Positions 35,206 to 44,883 are shown, numbered from the stretch's first letter. The stretch is DNA of 64,000 bases from Pseudeuparius sepicola (GCA_963920635.1 OY987302.1:26387278-26451277); one strand, 5' to 3'. The notes: generated from the letters alone by a model not told the origin. Numbers and translations: made by a program.

Positions 35206-36631
35206 AGTAGGTAACGCGGCACCTTGGGCGCCCTCCCTCCACTTTCCTCCTAGGCCCCGCCTCCGGCCAATCGTAGCTAACCTCTGACGTCATGGCGCCA
35301 AACCGTGGGAGATAATGGTCCATCATCTCGAGCATCTCATCTCGTGGTCCAGCATCTCCAGCATCTCATCTCGTGCTCTGACGTCACAAATTCTGAGTAT
35401 AAAAAAATCCGCCAGGGTTCGAACCTGCGACCATCGGTTTATAAAATCGACGCTCTAACCAACTGAGCCATCGACGCATTTGAAAATAATACTTTAAAAT
35501 GGTGTAAACTAGATTCTGGGTGACGTCACAAAATTAAGAATAGGTGAAATACAAGGTGTCTCAAAAGCAACTGATTAAAATTATATACAGGATGCGTTAA
35601 ACCCAGGGAAGGTCAAAAGGGCCTTAATAATTTCATGGCGTCGCAGATTTTTTCTCGTACAGAGGTGGGCAACAACAAAAATATACAAGGTAGGTAAAAA
35701 CAGTTGATATGTAAAAAAAATCAAATATAGGGTGAGACAAAAATTTAAAAAAGGCCTATTTATATCACGTGACGTCTCAGACTTAAGAATAAGTAAAAAA
35801 CAGGGTGAATCAGAAACTAAAGCCAAAAGGACCTTAAAAATTTAGATTTTTTCAATTAGCATAAGTACAGGGTAAACAACAAAAATATACAATGTGTGAC
35901 AAAAATAACAAAAGGCCTTATTTCATCACGTGGCGTCTCGGAATCAAGAATAAGTAAAATACAGGGTGAATCAGAAACTAAAGCCAAAAGGATCTTAAAA
36001 ATTTATCGTCCCAGATTTTTTCGATTAGCATAAGTACAGGGTGGACAACAAAAATATACAATGTGTGACAAAAAAAAACGACCTGAATCAGCACGTGGCG
36101 TCTCAGACTTAAGAATAAGTTAAATACAGGGTGTCTCAAAATTCACATTTGTACAGGGTAGAACAAAAACTAAAGATAAAACGGCGTTAATCTAAAGTCA
36201 AAAGGACCTTAATCGTTGTGTGACGTCACAGATTTTTCTCGTACAGGGGCGGACAACAAAAATATAGAAGGTGACATAAGAAATCCAAAAGGAACTTAAT
36301 AATATCTAGGTACGGGGTGTGACAAAAGCCAAAAAGGCCTAATTTCGCGACAGAAGTATACAGGTTGCGACAAAAGCAACGGGACTTAAGCCAAAAGGAC
36401 CTTAATAGTGGCAGATGTAATACAAGGCGGGGGCAAAACACGGTCAAAAAGGCCTAATTTCATCACGTGAAGTCGCAGATTTAATGTTTGCTTAAAAATT
36501 CAGAATTTCGCTATTTGTCCTAATTTTTTGCAAAACGGCGCTGTAGCGACAATTTCCAACTTAATGGTGTGAAAGAAAAGTTAGTAGAATCTTACAGACC
36601 CCTGAAAAATTAGCGTTTTAGACAGAAAAAA
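35206..36631. repeat. Left terminal inverted repeat
   Basis: It matches 48914-50355 inverted with few differences. In order it has a GC-rich end, a CATCTCATCTCGTG short repeat (35331-35390), a tRNA-like unit (35408-35477), then a degenerate array of ~163-bp units with CACGTG(G/A)CGTC, AGTACAGGGT and AAAGGACCTTAA motifs. Confidence 0.95.
35408..35477 (-). tRNA. tRNA-like sequence in the left TIR
   Basis: The minus strand has a clear A box (TGGCTCAGTTGG), a B box (GGTTCGAACCC), D arm, anticodon arm with one mismatch and loop TTTATAA (anticodon TAT, Ile-type), T arm, then a T7 run as a pol III terminator. The acceptor stem does not pair, so it is tRNA-like and not a normal tRNA. It points outward. 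The right TIR carries its copy. Confidence 0.6.
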
Positions 36632-37040
36632 CTATATACGGACTTGATACAACGTAAGATGCATTATAAAAATAAGTAAAAGGTATATCGAAAGTAATAA
36701 TTTTCGGTATATTCCCCGAAAACGGAAACTTCGTGTATTGGAGAGAGACAGAACTTCCACAAGGTGTTAGCGGTCATGAACCTCGGGAGCTTATCGACAG
36801 GCAGGGACCTGTAGTAGGTAACCATTTGTCAGCGTTTTCGACTCGATACAAAATAATGCAGAGTTAGCGGAAACAAAAATTGTCTACATGTAACTGACCT
36901 CAATATCAAGTTGAAATTTTTCACGCAACATTGCCAGATAACACAATGTGTGTAAAGTTCTCGGTTTTTTTAGTAATTTCAAAGAATGAAACATGATTTT
37001 GTTGGGTAAACATGACAACGCTTGCGACATAAAGTTTTAA
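36632..37040. other. Non-coding stretch between left TIR and first gene
   Basis: No frame with a recognisable domain. In most Polintons this end would be expected to hold coding sequence, often polymerase B; none is seen. Confidence 0.5.
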
Positions 37041-37046
37041 TATAAA
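37041..37046 (+). promoter_or_regulatory. TATA box of the left-end gene
   Basis: TATAAA, about 30 bp before a plausible start near 37070. It is followed by two introns in the 5' leader: 37150-37258 (GTAAGT..TTACAG) and 37359-37417 (GTAAGT..TTTCAG). Confidence 0.5.
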
Positions 37047-37422
37047 GTTACGCGGACCACAGATTGTTTGTCATCCGAAAACAAGCCTCGACGTAGATAC
37101 CCACCACCAAGCGCCCAAGAACGTACCTGAATAAGGAAGAAAACTCTAAGTAAGTACAACATATTGTTACTAAAATCTGTGTGCATTATGAAATTTCGAA
37201 GAGATATAAGAAAATTGAATTCTACAAAAATATGAACACGAATTTATTTTTGTTACAGATTACACCTCCGATCATCGCTATATTGACGGACTCCTGCTGT
37301 TGCTGCTACGGTTGTTTTTCGACTCGTCTTGCCACTTCAACGAAAAAAAATTTAAACCGTAAGTAAAAAAAATACCTCTTTTGCTAATGCATTATTGTAA
37401 GTATAAATTAATTTCAGAAAAA

Positions 37423-37725
37423 ATGGCCCTAAACAAAATCAATTCACGCTCTCTGCTACAGTCACAACAGGTTGTTAAACTGAACCAGCTGGCTGAAGGC
37501 ACACCGTTTCAAATCTTGGGTAGAAAAATCGTCAAAGGAAAATTTGGAGAAAATGTACTACTACAGCTCGAGCAGGGTGCGGTGTTCCTACCAAATCGAG
37601 TAACGGAAGGTTTCAGACCGCATCTGAGTGAGTTTGAGTCAAAGAAATTTTCGATAATCTACAGAGGTGAACAAGATCTTGGGAAGATTCATCCAGCAAC
37701 TAAATTTGAAATTATAAAAAATTAG
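37423..37725 (+). CDS. Small basic protein, spliced leader, possible OB-fold (unknown)
   Basis: 100 codons from ATG 37423, five bases after a TTTCAG acceptor at 37417. It is the only gene of the element on the + strand and the only one with clear introns, both in the leader. The chain (SRSLLQSQQVVKLNQL, GTPFQILGRKIVKGKFGE, LLQLEQGAVFLPNRV, FSIIYRGEQDLGK) alternates beta-like and Gly turns as in a small OB-fold nucleic-acid-binding domain. That reading is inference from pattern only. A job in DNA binding during replication would fit its position. No break is seen. Confidence 0.6.
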   Translation: MALNKINSRSLLQSQQVVKLNQLAEGTPFQILGRKIVKGKFGENVLLQLEQGAVFLPNRVTEGFRPHLSEFESKKFSIIYRGEQDLGKIHPATKFEIIKN

Positions 37726-38076
37726 TTTTCGATTAAAATATGTTCTTTCTCGAGTAAAAAGCTATTTTCAAAAATAGCAAAAACTGTAAAATATTTTTAC
37801 CTGTATGATTTGGATAAGAAAATAAACCCTTTAAAACATAGTGGTGTCTTTGTTTGAGTAATAATAATTCAAAATAACCACAGTTTTTGAATTTCTGGCC
37901 CTGGCTACCTGATAAGCGTATCATACGAACTTAATCACAAACTAAAAAATCAAAACCAATAAAAAAAATTCCAATACAAACACTCAAAATTAATATTAAT
38001 TTGTTAAATAACGATTGACTGTAGAGGAAAGAGTAACAAAATAAAAATTCAAATTAACTATTTTGTAATGTTTTAT
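37726..38076. other. Intergenic region between convergent genes
   Basis: No gene seen. AATAAA-like strings near 37827 and AT-rich sequence are consistent with 3' ends of the flanking convergent genes. Confidence 0.4.
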
Positions 38077-38769
38077 TTAAAAATATCTCCTCCCATACAA
38101 ATCTGCTACTAACTTATCTCTATTAAAATGCATAAGTTCAAATATACAGTATGTTTCCAACGTAAATTTTACCCTACATAATTCTAAAATTATATCTAAG
38201 GGACTTAAAACATGATTACATTTCATTAAAAGTTCATTGACCCGATCCAAAAAATTATTATAATATTCAGTTATTTTAAAATTTAACAATAAATCTATTT
38301 TTAGTGAAATAATTGTGTCTATTCTAAGTAATTCGAAAATATCTGACTCGACAAAATGTTGAGAAATGTTGTTTTTTGTAAGTACTACAATTTTCAATCC
38401 ATCTAAGCCGACCATGGTGCTTAACTCCATGCCGGCAATCTTCGTGGTAGCGACAGCAGCATAATCACGGATAAAGAATTCTTCCGTCAATTTACTCAAA
38501 CATAAAATTAGCTCGCTCCATTCCAGGTGATCCATATAAACATTGTTGTAATTGTCCAGTTGGTTAATGATATGTACCCCAGGGGTAAAACATCTAGCCG
38601 GGCTCAATCCACAGTGTACAGTAAAATAATTGTTAGGCTTTAGCGTAAAGCTCGTGTCCAGAATCAAGTGGTCTTCTTTTATCGCTTCTTCTTCGTAGAA
38701 ATTAATCATCCTATTCAATTCGTGGTTGCAGTCGCAACTAGGTCTCGAAGAACTGTAACCGCTGTCGCT
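38077..38769 (-). CDS. Unknown Polinton protein, ~230 aa
   Basis: I start it at ATG 38769 (MSDSGYSSSRP, in AAAAATGAGCG). The upstream open frame to 38826 has only a TTG. After a Ser-rich start with CDCNHE it reads mixed alpha/beta sequence with HLEWSELILCLSKL and a long helical C-terminus (FLDRVNELLMKCNHVLSPL). I do not recognise the family. It is intact and follows the integrase by 98 bp on the same strand. Confidence 0.6.
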   Translation of the reverse strand, partial: SDSGYSSSRPSCDCNHELNRMINFYEEEAIKEDHLILDTSFTLKPNNYFTVHCGLSPARCFTPGVHIINQLDNYNNVYMDHLEWSELILCLSKLTEEFFIRDYAAVATTKIAGMELSTMVGLDGLKIVVLTKNNISQHFVESDIFELLRIDTIISLKIDLLLNFKITEYYNNFLDRVNELLMKCNHVLSPLDIILELCRVKFTLETYCIFELMHFNRDKLVADLYGRRYF

Positions 38770-38867
38770 CATTTTTACCAAACCTACTCTGTGAGGTGCT
38801 AATGCAAACTGAATGGCACATTTCAAATTATGCTCTTGTTAAATTTTCATCCCCACCATCAAAATAT

Positions 38868-39804
38868 TCATAAAACGTTAGCGCCATCTATCCACGAGTC
38901 GTGAGATTTGTCCAGACCAAGCCAGCGTACAAATAATTTCCGGCCTTTGTTCTTCAAGATTTTTTCCACGAGGTAAACATCCGGATTTTTAGTTTTCTGT
39001 AATTCTTCGGTATAGAAACCACCTTCTTTAGGATTCCCGCTCGTATCCTCCAGTAAATATGTGACAGGATTAGTAACTTTCACTTTGACAATTTTAAAGA
39101 GTTCAGTGGTCCAGTTGGGCATATACCCTTTATTGAATATATGCTTAGTCTTACTTATTCTAACCATATCACCAACTTTAAATTTTTGTTTAGCGTAAAT
39201 TTTCAAATGACTGTAAACAGTTTTCAACAGGTGTTGTTCATTGCTCTTATTCACGTCTTTAGGTTTCATCTGGGTAGTTCTATGTTTTTGATTATTGTAG
39301 TCCCGCTCTAGAGTAGGTAGCACATCGATCCATCTATATTTCCCGTTTAAACTGAAATATTTGAATAACTTTTCTTTTAAAGTACGAATCACTCGCTCGA
39401 CAATAGCGGCTTTCGTATTGCTAAACGTACTGTAATGGTTGATATTGTGTGTATTCATTAGTTTTTTAAAGTGCGCGTTGTAGAATTCTTTTCCGTGGTC
39501 TGTTTGAAGATTTTGAGGTTGTCGTCTAATTTTTTAAAATTTCCGCAAAAGCCTTGGTAACTTCTTCACCAGCCTTTGATTTCAGTGGTTTACACCAGAC
39601 GAATTTCGAAAAACAGTCAATGACGACTAGTATAAATTTAAAATTTCTATTTTATTTTGCATACTGATCCAACTGGGCGAGGTCCGCCTGCCAGAGATCG
39701 TCTAATCCTTTTATTACCGTTCTACGACGAGCGTAGTTTTTTCGTGCCGGCTTATGTAACTCCTTAACAAGCTGGATTTTTTCTTTGGAATAATTGGAGC
39801 TCAT
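38868..39804 (-). pseudogene. Polinton integrase (DDE, with chromodomain), frameshifted
   Basis: It starts at ATG 39804 (MSSNYSKEKIQ), which overlaps the stop of the fibre-like gene as ATGA. The N-terminal part has RRTVIKGLDDLWQADLAQ (first catalytic Asp) and FILVVIDCFSKFVW. After a frame change around 39530-39540, at an A6 run, come a DHGKEFYN-type motif (second Asp, partly in the other frame), AIVERVIRTLK (Glu) and a basic SH3-like region (KFKVGDMVRISK). The C-terminus ends with a chromodomain-like sequence (YLVEKILKNK .. FVRWLGLDKSHDSWI). It would insert the element with 6-bp staggered cuts. One clear frame break makes this copy inactive as read. Confidence 0.8.
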
Positions 39805-40383
39805 GTTTTAATTTTCGGCTTCTTTGCAGGTGCTTCGGACCATTGCTGAACCGTTTCTATTTTTCTATGCGCAATTTCGGTCCTTTTATTGATTTCCAAA
39901 ATAGCTTTCTCCGCTGCTATTTCCACAGCATTTACTTTAGTTTTTAAGACTATTTTCTACATTTTCAATTTTATCCTGTATTTTTTGAATTTGTACTTTA
40001 ATAACCGATAATTCTGTCAAATATATTTCCGTATCTTTCGCAAGTTCAGACACTTTACCTAGTTCAGAATCTATTTTTGTTTTTACTTCTTTTTGCGTGG
40101 CAAGCTGGGACTCTTTGATGAGCTTATTCGTATCTTTAATGACGGAATTTAATGTTTTGGTTGTATTATTTTGAACGTTTTTCATGCTACGGTCAGTGTA
40201 TTCTTTGGTGGCTGCGTCTTTGTTTCCGATCGGGGTGTCAAGATTGCTAATTTTTAAATTCATCGCATCTATAGCACCGTCAGGAGTTAATTCCAATATG
40301 ACCCCACCCAGAGGTATAGATACATGAGAATTCTGGACGTTTGTTCTGGAGTGAGAATACTGTCCGAACTTGTTGACGCTCAT
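39801..40383 (-). pseudogene. Fibre-like coiled-coil protein, frameshifted near its end
   Basis: From ATG 40383 it reads an N-terminal tag (SVNKFGQYSHSR), then LTPDGAIDAMNLKISNLDTP followed by NKDAATKEYTD. This is the motif found where phage tail-fibre shafts anchor, and here it is followed by a long coiled coil (heptads of L/I, residues ~65-148). At 39937-39945 an A5 run shifts the frame. The continuation is helical and ends basic (PAKKPKIKT), with its stop overlapping the integrase start. A trimeric spike on a capsid vertex is a reasonable inference. The promoter side was displaced by the non-LTR insertion directly upstream. Confidence 0.6.
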
Positions 40384-40388
40384 TTTTA

Positions 40389-41825
40389 AAATAACTTAAT
40401 AATAATAATAATAATAATCGCTTTATTTTAATTCAAAATATTGACAATAATTTCACAAAAATGAATAAATAAAGCAGAGATAGTCACAGAAGCAGTAACA
40501 TTGATACCGCTTGTACGTGACATAGGTGTAATTACATGGTTAATAGTTAAATACAAATTTACAAAGTAACATAGATATAAGTACTAATTTAGGATATATT
40601 TTCAAATTTAGGGTTTGTCGAGTCCGTGTTATGAATATCGTAAATAAGGTAAGTATTGTTTTTTATTTGTATATATAAGGTAGGTGTCATATTCGTGAGT
40701 ATAAGACAGTTAAAAGTCGGTAATCCATAATATATAATTCAAGAATTAATGTCATTTCTCAAGTAAGTTCTACTTCGGATTTCACAATATATTTTATTAT
40801 GTCCCGTTAATCAAATTATGTAATATATTTCTGTCTAAATCATTCATCCAGTTTTTGAGTTTTGTTTTGAATGTCTTGTGATTTATTAAATTTTTTATTG
40901 TTTCAGGTAATATATTAAACAGTTTAGGCGCTAGGTATTTTGCTTGGCGTTGCCCGATTGATTTACGGCTACGTGGTACCCCTACGGAAGTAGTGCCAAA
41001 TCTGGTTGGATATTGGTGAGTTATGGATTTAAGATTAATTTTTCCTTTATGGATATTTAGGAGAATTGTATAACAAAACATTTTATCCAAGTTATATATG
41101 CTAGTTTGACCATATAATAGATCGGTGGAGTAACGAATGTTCTTGTTATATATAATTTTTAAGATCCATTTTTGTATTACGTTTAGTTTCTCTAAGAATG
41201 CGTCGTATACACCACCCCAACCGATAATTCCATAAGAAAAGTGTGGTTTCACTAATGCATTATATAATTGTTCTAATAGCCTTACATTTAAGAATTCTCC
41301 TAAGTATCGGAATCTGTATCACATATCTAATTTGCAGGTTCCAGCGCAAGTGACTGTCTAACATGATGCCAAGATATTTAACATTTTCATATTCTGGAAT
41401 TTTTATGCTGTGATTAATCACCAGAGGGCCCATTTTAGGTAAGTTATTAGCATATGAAGTAAAGGTCAGTAATTGGGTTTTTTCTATATTTAGTGTCAGT
41501 TTGTCATACTGGAGGCATTTAACAATATCTTTAAACTCCTTTTCTGCGGTTTCTTTTAAATTTTGCCATGTGTCAGAGGTATAAAGAATCACAGTGTCAT
41601 CGGCAAAGGATATGACTCTACCCTTGGTGTCTAATTTTAGAAGATCGTTCACATACAACGTAAATAGTAGTGGTCCCAGAACTGTCCCCTGTGGAACACC
41701 ACAGCTAACAGCGCAGCTTTCGCTTCTCTCCCCCCCAATCGACACAATCTGTCTCCGATCAGTCAAGTAACTCCGAATAAGAGCTCCGGCTGTACCTCTA
41801 ACACCATACACGGTGTATTTGTATT
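40389..41825 (-). mobile_element. 5'-truncated non-LTR retrotransposon inside the Polinton-type element
   Basis: On the minus strand the 3' end carries a (TTA/ATT)n tail (40398-40422) right before the fibre-like gene. The body has reverse transcriptase in two frames (41811-41260 and 41252-40797). It begins in the middle of the RT domain near 41825. Insertion followed that of the host element. Confidence 0.85.
40797..41811 (-). pseudogene. Non-LTR reverse transcriptase, truncated and frameshifted
   Basis: It begins at fingers/palm boundary sequence (IRSYLTDRRQIVSIGGERS) and includes SCGVPQGTVLGPLLFTLYVN, FADDTVIL (catalytic YADD-type box) and LTLNIEKTQLLTF with YLGIMLDSHLRW. The second frame carries the thumb/C-terminal region (IIGWGGVYDAFLEKLNVIQK). 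Upstream endonuclease and fingers are missing. The type is Jockey/I/CR1-like; I cannot place it more precisely. The frame changes near 41255. Confidence 0.8.
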
Positions 41826-41827
41826 TA

Positions 41828-42001
41828 TTAGCTTATAATATTAGCCTCCTTTAATTCATTTACAATAGCGGCGATTTCGTTACCATGAGAATTATTTCCG
41901 ACGTTTTGGGATGCCACGAGCAGTCTATACCTCTCTATTAATTCGTGTACATCATTCCAGTACACGTATTATACCGGTTTTTTGTTAAAAGTTAAACTCA
42001 T
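41828..42001 (-). pseudogene. Small Polinton gene remnant with an early stop
   Basis: ATG at 42001 reads MSLTFNKKPV, then TAA. The open continuation has WNDVHELIERYRLLVASQ and GNEIAAIVNELKEAN, a short helical protein. It ends at the non-LTR insertion, which therefore split it or cut it short. Function unknown. Confidence 0.45.
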
Positions 42002-42016
42002 ACTGCCACCTCCGAT

Positions 42017-42877
42017 CTAAGTAGTCGATTTTGTACGTGTGCTAGGTTTCCTAATAGGTATGGTAGCTGGTCTAAAGAAAGGTTTAATGATTTGCGTGTA
42101 CTTGTCACGAGATGTACCCTTCATTCTTCCAGCTGCATCTAGATGGACACCGGTAATATCCATAATAGCTTTGTAGTTTTCTCTGTCTACCTTGTCGCTT
42201 TGAGGATCATCGTGAAAAATTAAATTATAGAGCCCTTTTGTACCTGAAAATCGATCTTTTCCGTCGACGATGATATCTCCTGTCGTTCTATCAAAATCGA
42301 TAAGTTTGTCTCCTAGATACCATTTTGACTGAGAGGCGTCATAAACTGGACCATAGACCTTGTCAATTATCGGTAATTTGTCAGTGTGTTCTGTGATATA
42401 AGGTTTCGCAATCTCAGGGTACGATTCCATGTATTCTTGGTGAACTTCTGGAGGGTATCGAGATATGTCAACATTGTCACCAAATACCGCGTCGTCATTT
42501 GGTGTAATGGTATCCGTTGAGTACGTCTCGTTATGAAAGAAAGGTAAACGAGCTTTTTCTATGCTTGTTCTCAACGCTTCAAGCTTCCTGTTTAACCTCT
42601 CTTCAATTCCCTCCTCCTCTTTAGATTGATCTATAGCTTCTACGGTATTTTCTTCTTTTTTTGGTTCCAGTTTTAAACTACTAAACAATGAGGCGTTGTT
42701 GCTATCAATCTTTCCGAGTTCGCGCGTTACCGGCTTGAAAACTTTCTCAAGAGCCTCGTCTTCTTCAAATCTACCTAATTTTAATGCCGTGTATTTTTTT
42801 CTGATTGATCGGGTAAGTTCCTTGATTTTCTTGGAACGTTGCGCCTCGGCGATTTGTTCTGATGATGTTAGCGGCAT
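42017..42877 (-). CDS. DUF8207-like Polinton protein, 286 aa
   Basis: It starts at ATG 42877, 35 bp after TATATAAG. A Lys/Glu-rich coiled N-terminal half (residues ~5-110) is followed by a region with KWYLGDKLIDFDRTTGDIIV, FSGTKGLYNLIF and ENYKAIMDITG, the pattern I associate with DUF8207 proteins often found in insect Polintons. The C-terminus is basic. The function is unknown; a virion or DNA-packaging accessory role is a guess. The frame is intact and lies 28 bp after the ATPase gene. Confidence 0.7.
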   Translation of the reverse strand: MPLTSSEQIAEAQRSKKIKELTRSIRKKYTALKLGRFEEDEALEKVFKPVTRELGKIDSNNASLFSSLKLEPKKEENTVEAIDQSKEEEGIEERLNRKLEALRTSIEKARLPFFHNETYSTDTITPNDDAVFGDNVDISRYPPEVHQEYMESYPEIAKPYITEHTDKLPIIDKVYGPVYDASQSKWYLGDKLIDFDRTTGDIIVDGKDRFSGTKGLYNLIFHDDPQSDKVDRENYKAIMDITGVHLDAAGRMKGTSRDKYTQIIKPFFRPATIPIRKPSTRTKSTT

Positions 42878-42904
42878 CGTGACAAATAAATGTCTACTGT
42901 GAAA

Positions 42905-43591
42905 TTACAGCCTTATATACTTGCCGAATCCTTTCCTATACCGCCCGCTGCTTAAACCGAAATCTTTGACAATTACGAAAGTGCCATACTGGTCTCTCCA
43001 ACACTCCTGACACAGCTTTTTAAATTCTTCGTAGGTTATGTCCGGTGATACGTGCTCGTCGTAGACGTGTTTGAGATTAATTTCGTCTTGTTTAAAAAGT
43101 ACAATCATATTACAGTTGTCTCGAATAAGTTGTTTGGGTATTTTTGAGTAAGTCTGGCAAAGGTATGTGGCGTCTATGCCCTTATGTCGACACATAGAGA
43201 AATACTCTCTTATTTTGTTTTGTTTATCACATGCCACATCGTCAAAAATAAAAACGGAATTCTCGCGAGCCTCACTCTGATCGATTACGTCATCGTTAGC
43301 TGTAAAGGGGTAGTACCCAACGCCTTTGACATTTTCGAGTACATCTTGCAATAACTTGTATTTTGGTTGATATAACGATTTACTATACACGTAAATGTTC
43401 TCGAATTTGACCCCGTTTTCGTTAAATATTAAACTGAGAAGAGCGTTCGTCTTTCCACAGCCGCTGGGCCCGCAGAAAATGGCTCTAATTGAATTTGGTA
43501 GCAGTCTGCTCTGTTTAGATTTTGTAGAGTTCCCGTTTTCATTACCTAAATTTTCAATTGGAAGTGCTATATGTTGCTGCTGGAAATGCAT
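42905..43591 (-). CDS. FtsK/A32-type DNA packaging ATPase
   Basis: ATG 43591 (MHFQQQHIALP) lies 32 bp after a long TATATA...TAAA box. The open frame upstream to 43615 starts only with GTG. Walker A is GPSGCGKT (residues ~47-54), Walker B is VFIFDDV (~110). It continues with SMCRHKGIDATYLCQTYSKIPKQ, typical of Polinton and adenovirus-like packaging ATPases, which pump DNA into the capsid. About 228 residues, the usual size for the family, with no break. It is among the best-preserved genes of the element. Confidence 0.92.
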   Translation of the reverse strand: MHFQQQHIALPIENLGNENGNSTKSKQSRLLPNSIRAIFCGPSGCGKTNALLSLIFNENGVKFENIYVYSKSLYQPKYKLLQDVLENVKGVGYYPFTANDDVIDQSEARENSVFIFDDVACDKQNKIREYFSMCRHKGIDATYLCQTYSKIPKQLIRDNCNMIVLFKQDEINLKHVYDEHVSPDITYEEFKKLCQECWRDQYGTFVIVKDFGLSSGRYRKGFGKYIRL

Positions 43592-43622
43592 TTTAAACAC
43601 AAACACGATTATCACGTTCAGC

Positions 43623-43638
43623 TTTATATATATATATA
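43623..43638 (-). promoter_or_regulatory. TATA box of the ATPase gene
   Basis: TATATATATATATAAA on the minus strand. The ATPase ATG lies 32 bp downstream, leaving almost no leader. Confidence 0.55.
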
Positions 43639-43654
43639 CGCAGAACCATGAGTC

Positions 43655-43752
43655 GCGGGCGTGGCGTCCGTGCGTGGCGTGCGTGCGTGAAACGTGGCGT
43701 GCGTGGCGCGCGTGGCGTGTGTGGCGCGCGTAGCGTGCGTGACGAGTGTGGC
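43655..43752. repeat. GTGGCGTGC microsatellite-like block
   Basis: About 100 bp of imperfect GTGGCGTGC/GCGTGCGT repeats, GC-rich in an AT-rich element, between the IAP-like and ATPase genes. Confidence 0.85.
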
Positions 43753-43840
43753 CTGTCTAATTTGTGAATGAAATAAAAACATTATACTTTAAAATATTTA
43801 TTTTCTTAATTGTACAGTGAAAATGGTAATGGTAATGACG

Positions 43841-44335
43841 TCATGAAAGATAGGCTCGCATCTTATTGGTCACAATATTTCGACACACCGGGCATTTGTC
43901 TATTGAATGCGAACAGTTTATACAAAATACTAGATGTCCACAGGGTACTAACAAAATTTCTATATTATTCTCATAGCAGATTTTACATAAAAAGTCACAT
44001 TTATTCTCAATTATCAAAGACTTGTGGGCAAAATTATCATCTTCTACCACTGCATTCGGGCGAATTACTACCATAGCTTTAGACTGAATATCTTCTGTAG
44101 TATCACCGCCGTTGATTATGAAAGGACAGTTGGAACTCCATCTTGTATGATCTTGTACGGGCTCGTCCTCGGCTTCCCATCGATGACCTTCGATGAAACA
44201 GTAAGGACACTGAACAACGTCTTCAAAATTTGTATAAAAGAATCCAGCTTCTGACAGCTTCTTTGGTGAAATCACAGAGTTATACGACCATTTTTCAAAA
44301 GATTTGAGTCTATTATTTAGTTTTCGATAATCCAT
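43841..44335 (-). CDS. iap: Inhibitor-of-apoptosis homologue: one BIR and a RING
   Basis: 164 codons. The BIR domain spans about residues 10-75, with FEKW, AGFFYTNFEDVVQCPYC (zinc ligands Cys43 and Cys46), W53, His63 and Cys70. The C-terminal RING (C3HC4, ~117-155) has CKICYENN, LVPCGHLVFC and CPVC. BIR-RING proteins bind caspases or their antagonists and act as ubiquitin ligases; baculoviruses and other large insect DNA viruses carry such genes to keep infected cells alive. The single BIR resembles viral forms more than multi-BIR host proteins. All zinc ligands are kept and the frame is intact. Capture from a host is inferred. It lies 6 bp after the end of the membrane-protein gene, with no TATA box of its own visible. 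Confidence 0.9.
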   Translation of the reverse strand: MDYRKLNNRLKSFEKWSYNSVISPKKLSEAGFFYTNFEDVVQCPYCFIEGHRWEAEDEPVQDHTRWSSNCPFIINGGDTTEDIQSKAMVVIRPNAVVEDDNFAHKSLIIENKCDFLCKICYENNIEILLVPCGHLVFCINCSHSIDKCPVCRNIVTNKMRAYLS

Positions 44336-44341
44336 AGTTCG

Positions 44342-44782
44342 CTACTGTTGATTATTTACTACTTTTTGTGTTATCCTGATGAGGGATTTCACAATAAGTA
44401 AAGACAAACACGCTGATATGTAGTACGCTACGATAGTAACTGTCGAGAAGCTTGGCATATACTGATCGGTTTCTAGCAATTCTTGAGATATGGGCGTGGA
44501 ATTGAAATTTTCAGTACAGCCGAATGTTTTCCATAGCGTTTCGCTGTAACTGCTATTTTTGAACAATATTCGAAGCTTATATTCAGTAGTGTTTTTAGGT
44601 ATCGATATCATCAAAACTACGGATTCTAGATCACCTGACGGTAATAAAGACCGCCATTCCGACGATCGTTTACCATTTCCGTCTATACAAATACTAACTT
44701 CAGCTATATTGTGGGGTTTATAGGTGTAGAAAACGTTGTTAATTATTGCGTATAATAGGACATAATCAGATGTTAGGAGCAT
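44342..44782 (-). CDS. Small type I membrane protein, unknown
   Basis: I start it at ATG 44782 (MLLTSDYVLLYAIINNVF), 24 bp after TATATAAAT at 44814-44806. The longer frame to 44827 begins only with TTG and would contain the TATA box. It has a hydrophobic N-terminus, a ~90-residue beta-rich ectodomain with two Cys and N-glycosylation-like sites (NTTE, NSSY), then a transmembrane helix (VTIVAYYISACLSLLIV) and a short basic tail. A virion membrane or receptor-binding role is possible but not shown. Confidence 0.6.
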   Translation of the reverse strand: MLLTSDYVLLYAIINNVFYTYKPHNIAEVSICIDGNGKRSSEWRSLLPSGDLESVVLMISIPKNTTEYKLRILFKNSSYSETLWKTFGCTENFNSTPISQELLETDQYMPSFSTVTIVAYYISACLSLLIVKSLIRITQKVVNNQQ

Positions 44783-44883
44783 CTTGTCAGGTGATAAACT
44801 AAATGATTTATATACCTGACATCTCAATTTATCGAAAAATATAGAGGTTTGGGTTTAAAATAAAAACAATTAATAAATTTTTA

